A stretch of 64,000 bases of DNA from positions 36,131,229-36,195,228 of the forward strand of contig CM049314.1 of assembly GCA_026874595.1 (NCBI GenBank), written 5' to 3'. A program made the position numbers and the translations under genes. Each line of letters opens with the position of its first letter. Within the stretch, counting starts at the first letter, position 1. Origin of the DNA: Sipunculus nudus. Its lineage: Eukaryota; Annelida; Sipuncula; Golfingiida; Sipunculidae. The notes under the pieces were generated by a model. The model saw only the letters and a program-made list of their open reading frames with translations. It was not told where the DNA came from and ran no database searches. Of the stretch, positions 52,288-64,000 are shown in pieces.

Positions 52288-52480
52288 TATGTGTGTGTGT
52301 GTGTGTGTTAGGGTCTGTGCATAAGGTAGCACTGAAACAATATCAACACCAGAGCCATCAATGTATCTTCAGGGAGGGAAGGGGGGGGGGGAGGCTCGCA
52401 GAAACACATAGAGCATCACCCACCCCGCCCCCCCCCCCACCCCCACCCCCCCCACACACATATATACACACACACATTGA
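52288..52480. repeat. (GT)n, poly-G, poly-C and (AC)n cluster
   Basis: GT run at 52290-52309, G run near 52381, then CCCC-rich and CA-rich stretches to 52476. No coding meaning. Confidence 0.85.
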
Positions 52481-52805
52481 CGTCCCTGTTCAACTCAATA
52501 CGACAAACTTGTTCCTGCGTGTAGAGTGGGCAGCATTTGAAGACTGACCGTATTAAATGCTCCCAACAGGCATAATAATACCAAAATAAATTATTTCTTT
52601 TTGACATGGCCAAGAGGATATCATTTTGGACCTTGAAAAGTGCAGACTGTGTGCTATTTCTCAGATAAATGATTTTTAATAACAGTTTTTAGTTGCTTGG
52701 CAAACTTTTTCTAATAACTTGGAAATAAATTGTCAAATTTGATACGGTGCGGCAATTCTTTGAATAATTTGAGTCCACTGATGTCTTTTTTTAATGGTAG
52801 TAATG

Positions 52806-52926
52806 TAGTCGAGTCCAGACACAACTAGTCCGAGTTCAAGTCCGAGGCCTTGAGGTTAGAGTTCAAGTCCATCTTCTCCGAATCCGGTTCATCTGGAACC
52901 CGAGTCCAAGTCCGAAACCGAGTCTA
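52806..52926. repeat. GAGTCCAAGTCCGA-type short tandem repeat
   Basis: Degenerate 12-14-bp units built from AGTCC and CGAG, about eight copies. Confidence 0.6.
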
Positions 52927-53691
52927 ATAAAAATTTCTTAATAAAATGGAACTTTGACATTACCATGAGTATTTTAATGTTAGCTTACACATGCCTTTTA
53001 TTCCCTAAGGTTTAATTACATTCATCTCCCGATACAGACCGAAAGTGTGGTATATACATGTTTTTGGTAATATTTTGAAAGTACCTCGCACGTGAGATTT
53101 TCACACAGGCCAATAGGCCAAGGCAATTAATAAAAGACAAGAAATTAAGACCCCGCCGTCGGTATATTATCAAATGAGATTTGTTGGTGACAGGTCTCAT
53201 ATAACAGTTGACTGGCTCAGCCGGGGAGGGGGAAGCCTGCATACAGATCATCAATGTGTATGAATCGTCTGATATTACAGAAAGACCTGCTAATGAACAA
53301 AAATGGCTGATAAATTAATCTTGTAAAACTAATTACAAGAACTAGACCGTGAAAAATTCTCGGAAACATTTTAAATAAAATGATTTTCATGTTTCGTGAA
53401 TAAAAAAGTGACAGCACATTAACAGAAAATTAAACTAAGCTGGAAGTATGAAGCAAAGATAACGACATAAGAAAAAAACTCGTGAATTATCGTGAATAAT
53501 GTGAATTTCTATATATGCATTTTTATTTATTTAAATTACAGATAATAACGAATTATTACGATCTGAAAGGATCTGTCCACCGCGAGGTCTTAATTTGTAT
53601 CTTTAATAAACAATGTATGCTCTGTCAATACCCGGAAAAGAATTTAATGTAATCTGGTATTGTACATTACTGCTTTATTGCTGAATAAAGT

Positions 53692-53693
<2 letters not shown>

Positions 53694-53734
<41 letters not shown>
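53694..53734. repeat. (TA)n microsatellite
   Basis: Uninterrupted TA dinucleotides, follows an AATAAAG motif. Confidence 0.95.
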
Positions 53735-53738
<4 letters not shown>

Positions 53739-54329
53739 GAATGCATGCATGGTGTTAAAACATCACACATATGCAGGGGAGGTGGTGAGGGAGTAACCGT
53801 CCATATTGTGCTCCTGAGTTCCATTGGCTCCATAATCAAGGCCCTAATTGACCATTGAATAAAAAAGTCCCGCAGAACGATGCCGGTATTTCATTACCGC
53901 CACGGCCACCCCATACTCGCCTCTTCCCTAAATCTGTCATAGAATTTAAGCGAGGTCTCTTTTAAGCAAATCCTGGATTACCATTCAACTAGTCTTATTA
54001 GAGAACCCAAGGCTTAAATTTACCGACCTGGGACGACCTATGACATCAGCAAAACTAGTAAAGTATAACCGGCCGGCAGCCAGGCGCCCAGGATTCTGTC
54101 ATTAACAGAACTTGTTTTATGGATCAAACCGACCCCGGTCTCTCGGCGTCTGGGGTATTGTATATCAACTTGATCACGGCGGGAGTTAGCGGGACCGTAA
54201 ACCATACAGCAAATCTCCACGTGAGACAAATTGAGAACATGCTGTTTCCTGAGCGTGCTCTGAATTGAGCTGAAAGCTTGATACTTTGTTGACCCATACA
54301 TCTCGGGCTGTACGCAATAGAAAACTTAT

Positions 54330-54441
54330 CCCCCCCCCCCCCCCCCACTCTCTCTCTCTTTCTCACACACACACACACAAACACAGGCAGTCCGTCTGTT
54401 TCTTTTTCTCTCTTTATTGTCTCTATCAACCTATCGTTCTT

Positions 54442-54474
<33 letters not shown>

Positions 54475-54475
54475 T
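54330..54475. repeat. Poly-C, CT, AC and CTGT simple repeats
   Basis: A run of C, then TCTC, CACA and (CTGT)n blocks. The long frames here on both strands are repeat artefacts. Confidence 0.9.
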
Positions 54476-57400
54476 GTAGTTCGTTTGGTTCTTTTTCTCT
54501 CATTTTTGTCTCTGTCAATATATCTCTCTTTATGTTTCTTACAATCACACACACAAGCACATGTTTCTCTCTCTTCTTTCAGACATATAAAGCCTGAGAT
54601 TTCACTATATAAAACATATACTCAATTTCTTTAGACATACAAATATGGTTTATATCTGTGTATTTTTTTTTCTTATCAGTTTGGTTTCTGTTTACCTTAA
54701 GACAACGCTGTGAAACAGGTTTTGCTACTTCATATATACAATAACGTGTAAAGCAATACACGTCGTAGCGTCTCAGCACATTCATGTTTTATATATGCTT
54801 GCCTAGATCGAGGCATACTAGTGATAATTTGCAGACAACACCAAATGGGCTCTCCGTTTTTATCAGGGCGGTATTGTATACGAGCCCTCAGAACAAAAGC
54901 TAGCGCTTTTACGGATTCATTATCCCTAAGTTCATTCTGTTATGCTTGTTAATATTTTCTTTTTGGCAAAAACAAGTTGTCCCAAAGGTGAGTGTGTTTT
55001 GTCATTCGGTGGCGGCTGCTTGCTGCTGAGTGATTCATCTTCTACCATTTTAAGCTGTTTCCTCTAAAGGAGTCATTGCCAGCGTCATTTGGAGTGGAAA
55101 TATCTCCAGGGACGCCAGACCGAGACGTGCGCTTGTCCTACACAGTGTGTTCCATTGAAATAAAATCACCGGCGTTTTAGGGGACAGAAAAACAATACTG
55201 CTTTGAAACAAAACCATTACTCAATGTAACAAGACTAAGCACTCTGGTTAAATTCCCTCGCGCTTGAAGGACCTTTCCTATAGTAGAAAAAGCTCTTTTG
55301 TAACATGCGAGATGTTTTTTTTTGGTTTTCTTGAACAAAGGAAATTAGAAGTTTTTAGGAGTTGTGATGTATATTGGTGTGACTGAATTTCGCAAGCATT
55401 TGGAATTCCTCTGCGTAACAAAGAAAATGATGATTATTATTAATGATGTTCTCTTGTAAGTATATTGCCTTTTAAAAGGCGGGATATAACAGACTGCATA
55501 ACATGTCCGACGGGACCACGATTCGAGTTAAATTACAAAGGCACATTACGTATTGTTCCATTGAAATGTATCCCGATGTCCCTATCAATAATAACTAAGT
55601 ACGGCTGGCACAGTGACAAAACCCCTGTCGCCAGAGAAACTGGAGAACACACGGGAGGGAAAGCGCCCCTGTTTAATGGGTAGCATTGGATTTAGAGAAA
55701 AACACAATTCGTGCCCGATGGGGATTTTCTTCAACGAATCGCTGATATATTTCTACGTTTATCTTCAGTGGGATTTCAGAAACGCAATCCCTGCTGGCGA
55801 GCATGGATCTGCTCTATTCTAGAAAAAAATAGAACTTTGCGGAATGGCGCAGGTTCGGGTTAAACCTTGTTGGCGTTTCCATGTGATCTACACGCGTCCT
55901 TAAGCCAACGGCTCGGTTGTTGGAATTATGGGCGTAGTTACTCATATACCATCCTTATTTGGCGTCATTTGTATGAATTGCTTTGCTAGTTTCATGCAGG
56001 ATGACACATGGGTTTCTTTTAAAAGCTCTTGATTATGTAAATGGAGATAGTTTGGGTGCAGAAAGTCGGCTTTTATGTTTTGTATAAATGAAAGGCACTC
56101 GGCTATACTTTAAAACCTTGCCAGAAACCAATGTATCAAATAAGCGATATTATATGGAGGGTGTCGATTGTAAATTGTAAAGGAGGAGAGGATTCTAGAT
56201 GGACAAAATGCTACCCATTAGATATATGTACCCAATCAATCCATAAAAATAAAACAGGCAGAATTCACACTCATCGGCGAGCGGTAATGATTTGATATAT
56301 TGCCGTTTCAAGACATACAAATGTCAAGATATCTCATTTAAAGATATCCCACAGTTATACTACAATGTTCTTTTATTATTTTATTTCTCAATGCAAATCA
56401 TTTTTGGCAATAAATCCGAGTTTTATTCAAGGATTTTTTACTTATTTATATAAAAGTACTGTCTACCTTGACGTGAATAATTCATTTTGTGTATCAGGAT
56501 CCCGGTCTAACTGCCTGTCTTTTAAGTAGCTCTCTGTCTGTCTAGCTGTTTATCCATCCGTTCATTCGTCCATGCGTCTGTCTGTCTATGTTCAACGTCA
56601 ATGAAAGGGATCCAGGAATCAAACCAAGTGCATTTATCCACTGGTTCCATATAATTTTAATTAAAACTTTAAGGAAACTCAAAACAAACTTACTCATAAC
56701 AAACTTGCTTCAGGAGAGGTACTGCACTCAACATTTATACAGTACCGGGTGTTATAAAAGACCGGTTGATTAAAAGCTTTCAAAGACCTTTTCACAAATT
56801 AGGTATACTAAATATACATGAAATACAGTGTTTCGCCTAAAAATAATATGTTTTCTGTTGTTATAAGCCATTCTCTTACTTCTGTACACAAGAGGAAATA
56901 AGCTGCCACCGGGTGTAATCAGTGGTGCAAAGTCTAAAAACAGCGTGTGCCATTTGGCGGCCATGCCGTGCGACTTCACAAAGGTTCTTTTTTGTAATCT
57001 GCTTGTTCTCTGATGTTCCTTCTTGTTACTTCTGTTCTCTGGTGTTACATTATCGAACCACTGACTGTTCAGTCGTGTATGGTTCACATAGACCCTTTGA
57101 CTGTTTTTCTTTTTTTTTCTAGCAGATGATAAATTGGAGAGAGTAACTTCGTATGCCTGGATGTTTTTTCAATGGTGAAACCTGCATTAAGTCAAAATGA
57201 AGCAATGGCGTGAAGTAGCGAACACACTTTTTCAAATGTTCATGGACTTTTAAAATTCCATAGAAAAATGCCATATGAAATGTCATATATAATCATCTGT
57301 TCACATGGACAAAGGTAGACCGGAATAAAAATAGCCCCTGAATAGTTCGAGTAAAAGCGGCCCAAATTTAAAACCATCTCCCGACAGGCATCAATATTTT

Positions 57401-57867
57401 GTGTATACCTCCATGAATTAAACTCCCGGGTGTTCAGATGGTCCAGAGTTCGAACCCGCACATGAATAATGAAAGTAAATACAATGCTTGTCGTCCCAAG
57501 GAAACTAATATTCATATACAATCACAAATGGGCAATGATGCCATGTATTATAAATCTTTAAGAGAATGTTCAATAAACTTAAGAAATACATTAACCTAGA
57601 AATGGAAATAAAGTTGACACAGACACCAGGTGGATTTCTCTACTAAATCTGATTTGTCCTCTGGTGTCCTCCACCCTTACCGACTACCGAGCGCCAACAT
57701 CCGAGTCATGGAGAGACCCTCATATTAGTTGTTATAACTAGTTGTACAATCCATGTAAAATAAATAAAGTTAATATTTAAAGTGCATCCCAGTGTTTACG
57801 CAGCACTTCCTTACAGGTGTAGGAAGCAGGGTACAGAGGGGGCTACCATAATATAAATATCAGCCGC

Positions 57868-57892
57868 CCCCCCCCCCCCGCCCCCCCCCCCC
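57868..57892. repeat. Poly-C tract
   Basis: C run interrupted by one G. Confidence 0.95.
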
Positions 57893-58569
57893 CATCAATA
57901 TTCTGAACAAATAAATTTTCCTGACTATCAGATCATTATCTCTGACCAAAGGCAGACTCTTGTTGCTGAGAATTCAAATATTACTCATAATTAGATGTAA
58001 TATTGTTCTAGATTATCCAAGTTATTTATATAACTTGTCCATAACGAAAGGCCATCTCCCCCCCCCCCCCCCCCAAACATGTTCCTATACTTTAACTGAT
58101 GACTACCCTGATGTGAGCCACCCCCAACCCCCTTAACCTCCATGTTATAAAGAACTATCCTCGGTAAATAATAACACCTTTATAAATCATGAAATTCTTA
58201 GAGATTGATAACTTTGATAATTCACTGTCTGTCCTTTTTGAGCTGGATAAATACCAAGGCGGAATGCCTAATTATGTCATATATCAAAATACTTAAGGAG
58301 AGTTTGACTATTAAGATGAAGATAAATTACTAAGTCACACCCGGCGCGGCTCTTAACAACTGCAGGAACTCGCATTGGCACCAATTCTCTTATTGGCGTC
58401 CCCTAATTAACAAGCCCTTGACGAATACGCGCTTTAGTTTAAATCACTAAATCTAATCAAATCTAATACTGGGTGAGAGGTTCCCCCAGATCAAATTGTC
58501 ATAGATCAACTGCCTATTTGTCACCATGGATAGTGATCACACAAAGGGGTTTATCTAGATCATTAAATG

Positions 58570-59645
58570 GACTGAATGGTTGAGATGAGTAAGACAGAGA
58601 TGGTGATATCTGAGGTGGTAAGCAGGCTTGTGATAATGGTTGGTGATGGAGGTAGTGATAATCGTGTTGGTGATGGTCCGGTGATAGTAATGGTGATGAT
58701 GAAAATTGCAGTGGTGGTAGTAATGATGGTAATGGTGATAATGATGATAATGGTGATAATGATTGTGGTGTAGGAGTGGTAGTAATAGTGTTGGTGATCT
58801 TGGTAGTAATAATGGTGGTGCTGGTGTTAGTGGTGATGTTGGTGGTGGTAATGGTGGTGCTGGTGATATTGGTTGTAATACTGGTGGTACTAATGATGGG
58901 GGTGGCTATGATGATGGAACAGTTTTGATGGTGGTGTAGTGGTGGTAGTAATGGTGGTGGTGTTGGTGGCAGTAATGGTGGTGGTGGTGACGGCAGTAAT
59001 GATGCTAGTGGTAATACTGATGGTGGTGGTACTAATGATGGGGTGGTAATGATGATGGTATAGTTTTGATGGTGGTGGTGTTGGCGATAGTTATGTTGGT
59101 GGCGGTGACAGTAGTAATGTTAGTGGTGGTAATGAAAGTGGTATAGTTTTGATGATGGTGTAGTCGTGAAAGTAATGGTGGTGGTGGTGAATGTAATATG
59201 CTGGCGATGACGGTAGTTACGATGCTGGTGGTAATACTGTTGGTGATGTTACTAATGATGGGGATGGAAATGATGATTTTATGGTGGTAGTAATGATGGT
59301 TGTGTGGTAGTGGTGTAATGGTAGTAGTAATGGTGGTGTTGTGTTGGTAGTAATGTTGGTGGGGGTGACGGTAGTATTGATGGTGGTGGTAATGATGGTT
59401 GTATAGTATTGATGGTGTTACTAATAATGGTGGTAGTGTAGTGGTGGTCGGGATGATGGTGCAAGTTATGTAGTGGTGGTTGTTATGTTAATGGTTGTGA
59501 TGTTGGTGGTAGTCGTGTTTGTACTAGTGGTGATGGTGGTAATGATAGTAATTTAGTTTTGATGGTGGTGGTAGTAATGATGGTGGTGCTATACTAGTAG
59601 TTTGATGGTGGTGTAGTGGTGGTCATAATGATGATGGTGGTGATT
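58570..59645 (+). repeat. ~1.1-kb GGT/GAT-rich satellite
   Basis: Built of trinucleotides GGT, GAT, AAT and AGT in a loose higher-order pattern (GATGGTGGTAGTAATGG-like, with GTATAGTTTTGATGGTGGTG recurring near 58915, 59055, 59140, 59400 and 59550). Strong strand asymmetry: almost no C on the plus strand. Confidence 0.9.
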
Positions 59646-62600
59646 TGGACCGTAACAAATTACCGGTCCACCGATACATCTCGATACAAAGTAAAAAAAT
59701 CATATCTGTATCGTGAATAAATCTGGGAATATGGACCGAATGTATGAACACGGCGGAGGTATGCATTGCTTAGGATGCAGACTCTTTTTATTACTTTCGT
59801 GCGTGTATTACAAAAAAATTATTGCTTTTTGCCATGAAAGCTCGAAAGTCCATGTCTTCATATTCTGTATGATACGGGATACTCATTGAGTTGATACATG
59901 TTTATATCTTTTTAAACCACGACATCAAGAATAGAAAAATATCAATATATCCTACTAAAGCCCCATCTATCTGTCGTACACATTTCTCAAACGAGCAAAG
60001 CGAAATGGAATTCCGGTAAAAAAAAATCACTGCAAAATCACTACAAAGTCCTTTCAAATCCAGCGAAGCAATTATTGGGAATGTACGTCTAATATTCCCC
60101 AAAGGACGTCAGAAAGTCGTTCAAATCTGCCTAATCCCGCCATTTGCGGCGTTTTCATCAACGAAAGATTTGGAAAGGTGGGCACTTCGCTAATCCAACA
60201 TGGCAGATGTAATTTACTGAGCAGCCGAAATATATCCCAGAGGGCGCCAAATTATACGTGAACCGCTCATTTCCAAATCAGAGCAGGAGCCAGTCTACCA
60301 TACACTGGCTTTTGCTTCACATTGCAGAACACCCTTCTTCTCGAAACGAATATCTTCCTGATAGGCAAGACTACTTGTCTCAACTTTCAGACTTTAGTCA
60401 AAATGTGTTATACTTAAAGGAAACATCGTCTGTTTATATTTTACATGCGTATGCTCAAAAATGTTACTTATTCTGTGAAGTCCGTATAACAATAACACCA
60501 ATGTTAATGTAATTTGCCATGAAACAATTCTTACCCAACATATTTGAAGGGACTACGTTACCCCTTTTCTCTACTTTTGACCTACGCCGCTGGTTTATGC
60601 AAAAGCCGCGGTGCATTGTGGGGGGTCAGATTGAGATGCCCATAAACCCTAAACAGCAGAGGAGTCTCATGACCTTGACGGTGGGCGATCATCATGGAGA
60701 TTCTCAGTAAAGTCACCTGGAAAAGCAGCTTTAATTAACCACATCTCAGCAGATAAGCATAGAAACCATGTCAACAGCATACATGCGCACGATTGTCTCG
60801 TTTATAAAGATGTTTGTCAGTGTTGCCAGAGAAAACCAGTCACTAAATATGACCATTTTCTTCGTATAATAATATTAATTGCCACTTCGTAATCACTGCA
60901 AAACAGAATGTTAATTTACGTCATACTGATTGACAGGTACCTTCTTCATTGGATACTGATTTGATTGAAATCGGTTGACTCTAGCTTTTGATATAGAATT
61001 GCCTGTTTTGTGGACAATTACTGATTTTTTGTGTATACACAAGCATTTTGCAGTCAGGGTGTGCAAGTTTTTAGCCAATTTGACTGACTGAATGACTGGT
61101 AAACAAGAGATCCTTCGTGAATATGCCAAGAAACTAACCATGCAGATCCGGCCCGGGGAAAGAGAACGCTGTATCTATCTTACACTAAATTTATAATTAG
61201 AAACAACGAAACAGGCCGCTTAATTAGTTTGTCGGTTGAAATTTGTAATTGTGAATAAAATCGACTTTTAAATATGAAGAATTGAGTCATTTGGTGGCAA
61301 AATTACTGACGTGGGTCTTCTACTTAACAAGGAGTCTTATTGCTTCTATATTACAGTGCCTCTATAAATAAGAAAGATAAAGCAGTGGCGGGATTTCACA
61401 AAGAGCAAAACGCTAACACCTTTTAAAATTTCTGCATCTGTACTTGTTGATGGCCTGTATACCTATTTGTAAATTAAAAAAAAATATCTTGCACCAACTT
61501 GGCTTGCAATGAACCGAACATGTTTACATACAGATGATCGTCTATAATTACCGCATATGGATGAAGCCAGCAGATAGTTGGCAAATACTTTATTGTAAAT
61601 TTTTTTACCGTTTGTGTTTCTTTCAAATATAAAATAATTCCTACATCATGTCGTTCCAGAGGTGCGTAAAAAGACGGAAGGGCCTTATTCCACGGAATAA
61701 GAAAGCGTACCATAAATAATACCTCGTGATTCACAAAAACGGAATGAATGTCTTCGTTAAGACTTTATCATTTGGTTGCACATGTTGACGCCGCCTCTAT
61801 CTCAAGTTTACATGTGCCTTCTTAATCTGGTAAATCCCTCTTCTGTCAGGTTAGTGTATCATCTTTTTATGAGTTACTAATTATTGAGAGGCCCACGAAA
61901 ATATTGGAGTCGAAATTAGAAAATTCCTATTTATACTCCTAATGAACCATCTCAGCAGACAAGAAAAAAGAACGCACACGACGGACGATTAGAGCATTAA
62001 AGATTTGACATGTAAATCGGATTAACTTATTAGCCCAATTTCACTTTCATCTTAATCTTTTACCTAGGTATATTTTACGGGGCCCCTATATAGCGGAGGG
62101 CAAGATCATCAAAATTAAGCTGTAACGACGTCATGCCTTTTGGAAGTGGTTTGAGAAGACTCATTAATATTAATGTTAATACTTTCCATATCGCACCTTG
62201 GTTTAAGTCATTATTATTTGTAGTACCCCGCTTTTGCGGAAGGGGGGAAATTGATTTGGGTTTGTGTGTCTGTCTGTCAGATTTTCGTTTCCGTGCGATA
62301 ACTTTCTTAAATTTTATCCGATTTCATTCAAATCTGGGTCAGTGATTGCACTCATGCATACATTGTTTGGGAGTGTACGTCTGAAAATTTATTATCACCA
62401 GCTCAAAAAAAATCACCTTTTGTTCCCAATTTACAACAAAACTTATGACATATGGAGACATCTTCAGGGGAAAATAAAAACTATAACATAGTGAGAAGGC
62501 AAGTAGTTGACAACAGAGGCGGCAGCAGCGGACATAAATTCCACGAATTTGCTTGTTTCTGTTAACATGGCACCCTTACAAAACTTGCAAAATAAATGCA

Positions 62601-63600
62601 ATGGTATTATCCTGACCTTTTTGGACCATATATGCTTCCTATCTTTAATACTATGTTAAACTTACTATCTGTGTTAAAGCGATGTGTTAATAATGTAGTT
62701 GTGAAAAGGTGATATTTGTCTTTTAGTAATCAAACTTTCCGCTTTTTTCCGTTTTACAGAACACAAGGATAACAAACTCCTGTAACACATCACACCTCAT
62801 TTTACATTATAATGGAAATATAATTGCATCTCTATACATGGATATCTCTATTGAATAAAAATAAGAATTTTCGTTAACAATATGGCAGAATAGTCACTTA
62901 TAGAAAAGACCTGGAAATCATTATATTTCTAGGAAACCATAAATTTTATAATGCGAAACTAACGGATGATTATCAAGGGATGAGACCAGACAAGAAAAAA
63001 ATTAATATCACACTATACAATTCATGGCCATATATTTATTGAGCATATAAAACAAACCTGAATTTGTGTTGTTGAAAAACTAACGAAAAACAGTAAATTT
63101 CGAGAGTAAGAAAGAGAGGCATATGGAAACTATGCATACTTGGATTAAATCATGATTGTTGTAGAATTTGGTAATAAAAAAATGTCAAACTGTACTTTAA
63201 AATAAATTAGGTCTATATTTGATGTAATGGCTTCATGAAACATTCGAAACTGAAGGTCAAAGATTTAATTTTGGAAACACGTCTATATATAAATTATATA
63301 AATATATATATAAATAAATTATAAAATGTTAATTTTTCAGAAATGTATTAATTACTAGGTCATTGTTATATCTACCTTGTCACTTAATTGTGTTATTCAC
63401 AAAGTGGTTCATCATTACGAAGAAGTTGCAGTTTAACTGACCTGTCAAACCTGCGTGCGATGTAGACAGAGTCTTATATAATACGTAAAACCTGAGAGAT
63501 CGTTCAGCAATCAGTGATTGGCTGGCCAAATTGAGTTAAGACTTGATTGACATCTTGGCCTGTAGCCTGTAGTAGGACGGGCCCTGTAAATTGATACTTA
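59646..63600. other. Intergenic region without recognisable genes
   Basis: Contains the dispersed repeat fragment at 59690-59785 and otherwise unique AT-rich DNA. Frames up to 86 codons show no family motifs or exon-like boundaries. Confidence 0.45.
59690..59785. repeat. Dispersed repeat fragment matching gene C intron 2
   Basis: GGGAATATGGACCGAATGTATGAA and GGTATGCATTGCTTAGGATGC blocks match 47360-47500 at about 80% by eye. Confidence 0.5.
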
Positions 63601-63612
63601 AGTGCTGCAAGT

Positions 63613-63814
63613 CACGGTGGGGGGGGGGGGGGGGGGGGGAGGTCCAGGGGGTTCGGACCCCCTCTTTTTTATCTACCGCGACCTTTTTTTAAGGGTTTCA
63701 GACAATATTTTTTGCGCCCCCACCCCTTTTCCAGACCTTAGGACCTTTTTTAGGGTTTTCATTAGTACTCCTGGGTTGAACCCCTCCCTTTCCTAAATCC
63801 TGCATCCGTCCCTG
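63613..63814. mobile_element. MITE-like element with poly-G tract (copy 3)
   Basis: Same family as 9366 and 48467. A 22-base G run is near the left end; the right end CCTGCATCCGTCCCTG matches the family terminus. Flanked by a 5-bp direct repeat, CAAGT (63608-63612, 63815-63819). Confidence 0.7.
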
Positions 63815-64000
63815 CAAGTGGACATTAAGCTCCCCCTTCCTGTGAGTCAGACACTCCAGACATTTTGCATTACAATCACTTTGTACAGAACATGATAACG
63901 GCGTAGAGTGTTCAAGAGGGAAGGTACAAAATCAGATCATAATCTGGATTCTTGTTACAAAGCTGTCACATGCATCACATTTTAGTTAGCCAGTTAGGAC

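Larger units (their letters stand above)
53735..58560. other. Intergenic region without recognisable genes
   Basis: No open frame resembles a known family. Holds a poly-C/(CT)/(AC) cluster at 54330-54380, a CTGT tetranucleotide run at 54441-54470, and poly-C runs at 57868-57892 and 58058-58073. Base composition is less AT-biased than the lectin region. Regulatory DNA for a gene outside the window is possible but not shown. Confidence 0.45.

Noticed and set aside
54124-54597. Long frames rich in Arg/Glu (minus) and Ser/Leu (plus)
   Set aside because: Produced by CT, AC, poly-C and CTGT simple repeats.
58576-58773. Met/Val-rich frame in the GGT/GAT satellite
   Set aside because: Repeat translation, with no start context or family motif.
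60258-60512. 84-codon plus-strand frame
   Set aside because: No signal, domain or repeat homology seen; not distinguishable from chance.

Overview
Eukaryotic, AT-rich, intron-bearing animal DNA. The dense microsatellites, a non-LTR retrotransposon, an Academ-like DNA transposon and a tandem family of secreted C-type lectins suggest a marine invertebrate, most likely a mollusc. That is inferred from content; no species can be named from sequence alone.

Layout. (1) Bases 1-49,840 hold three diverged copies of one gene on the minus strand, about 8 kb apart once later insertions are subtracted. Each copy has a signal-peptide exon, a large Lys/Ser/Thr-rich exon, an exon for the first half of a C-type lectin domain (CTLD) and an exon for the second half. 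Copy A (1-3,679) is a pseudogene. Copy B (7,868-11,985) has four open exons with matching splice phases. Copy C runs from 48,263 down to its last exon at 35,320, and has two more copies of that last exon further on. (2) The last intron of copy C was hit by a 5'-truncated LINE (12-bp target-site duplication) and by an Academ-like transposon (zinc fingers, AT-hook, DDE-like transposase, XPG-like nuclease, CXC motif, about 310-bp terminal inverted repeats). (3) A 9,790-bp block, from just 3' of gene C to just inside the transposon's start codon, was then tandemly triplicated (15,289-44,659). The copies are over 99.9% identical. The middle copy is a left/right hybrid of the outer two, as expected from unequal crossing-over. 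(4) From 49.8 to 64 kb there is no recognisable intact gene: a decayed second LINE, short MITE-like elements with long poly-C/G tracts, many microsatellites and a 1.1-kb GGT/GAT-rich satellite.

The lectin genes are the only candidates for host function. All transposon reading frames are broken. Copies 1-2 and copy 3 of the Academ gene carry different inactivating lesions on top of shared ones, and all three LINE copies share the same two lesions. So the LINE was dead before amplification, and the Academ gene carried its two shared lesions by then. All exon boundaries are read by eye from GT/AG sites, phase and comparison of the three paralogues.
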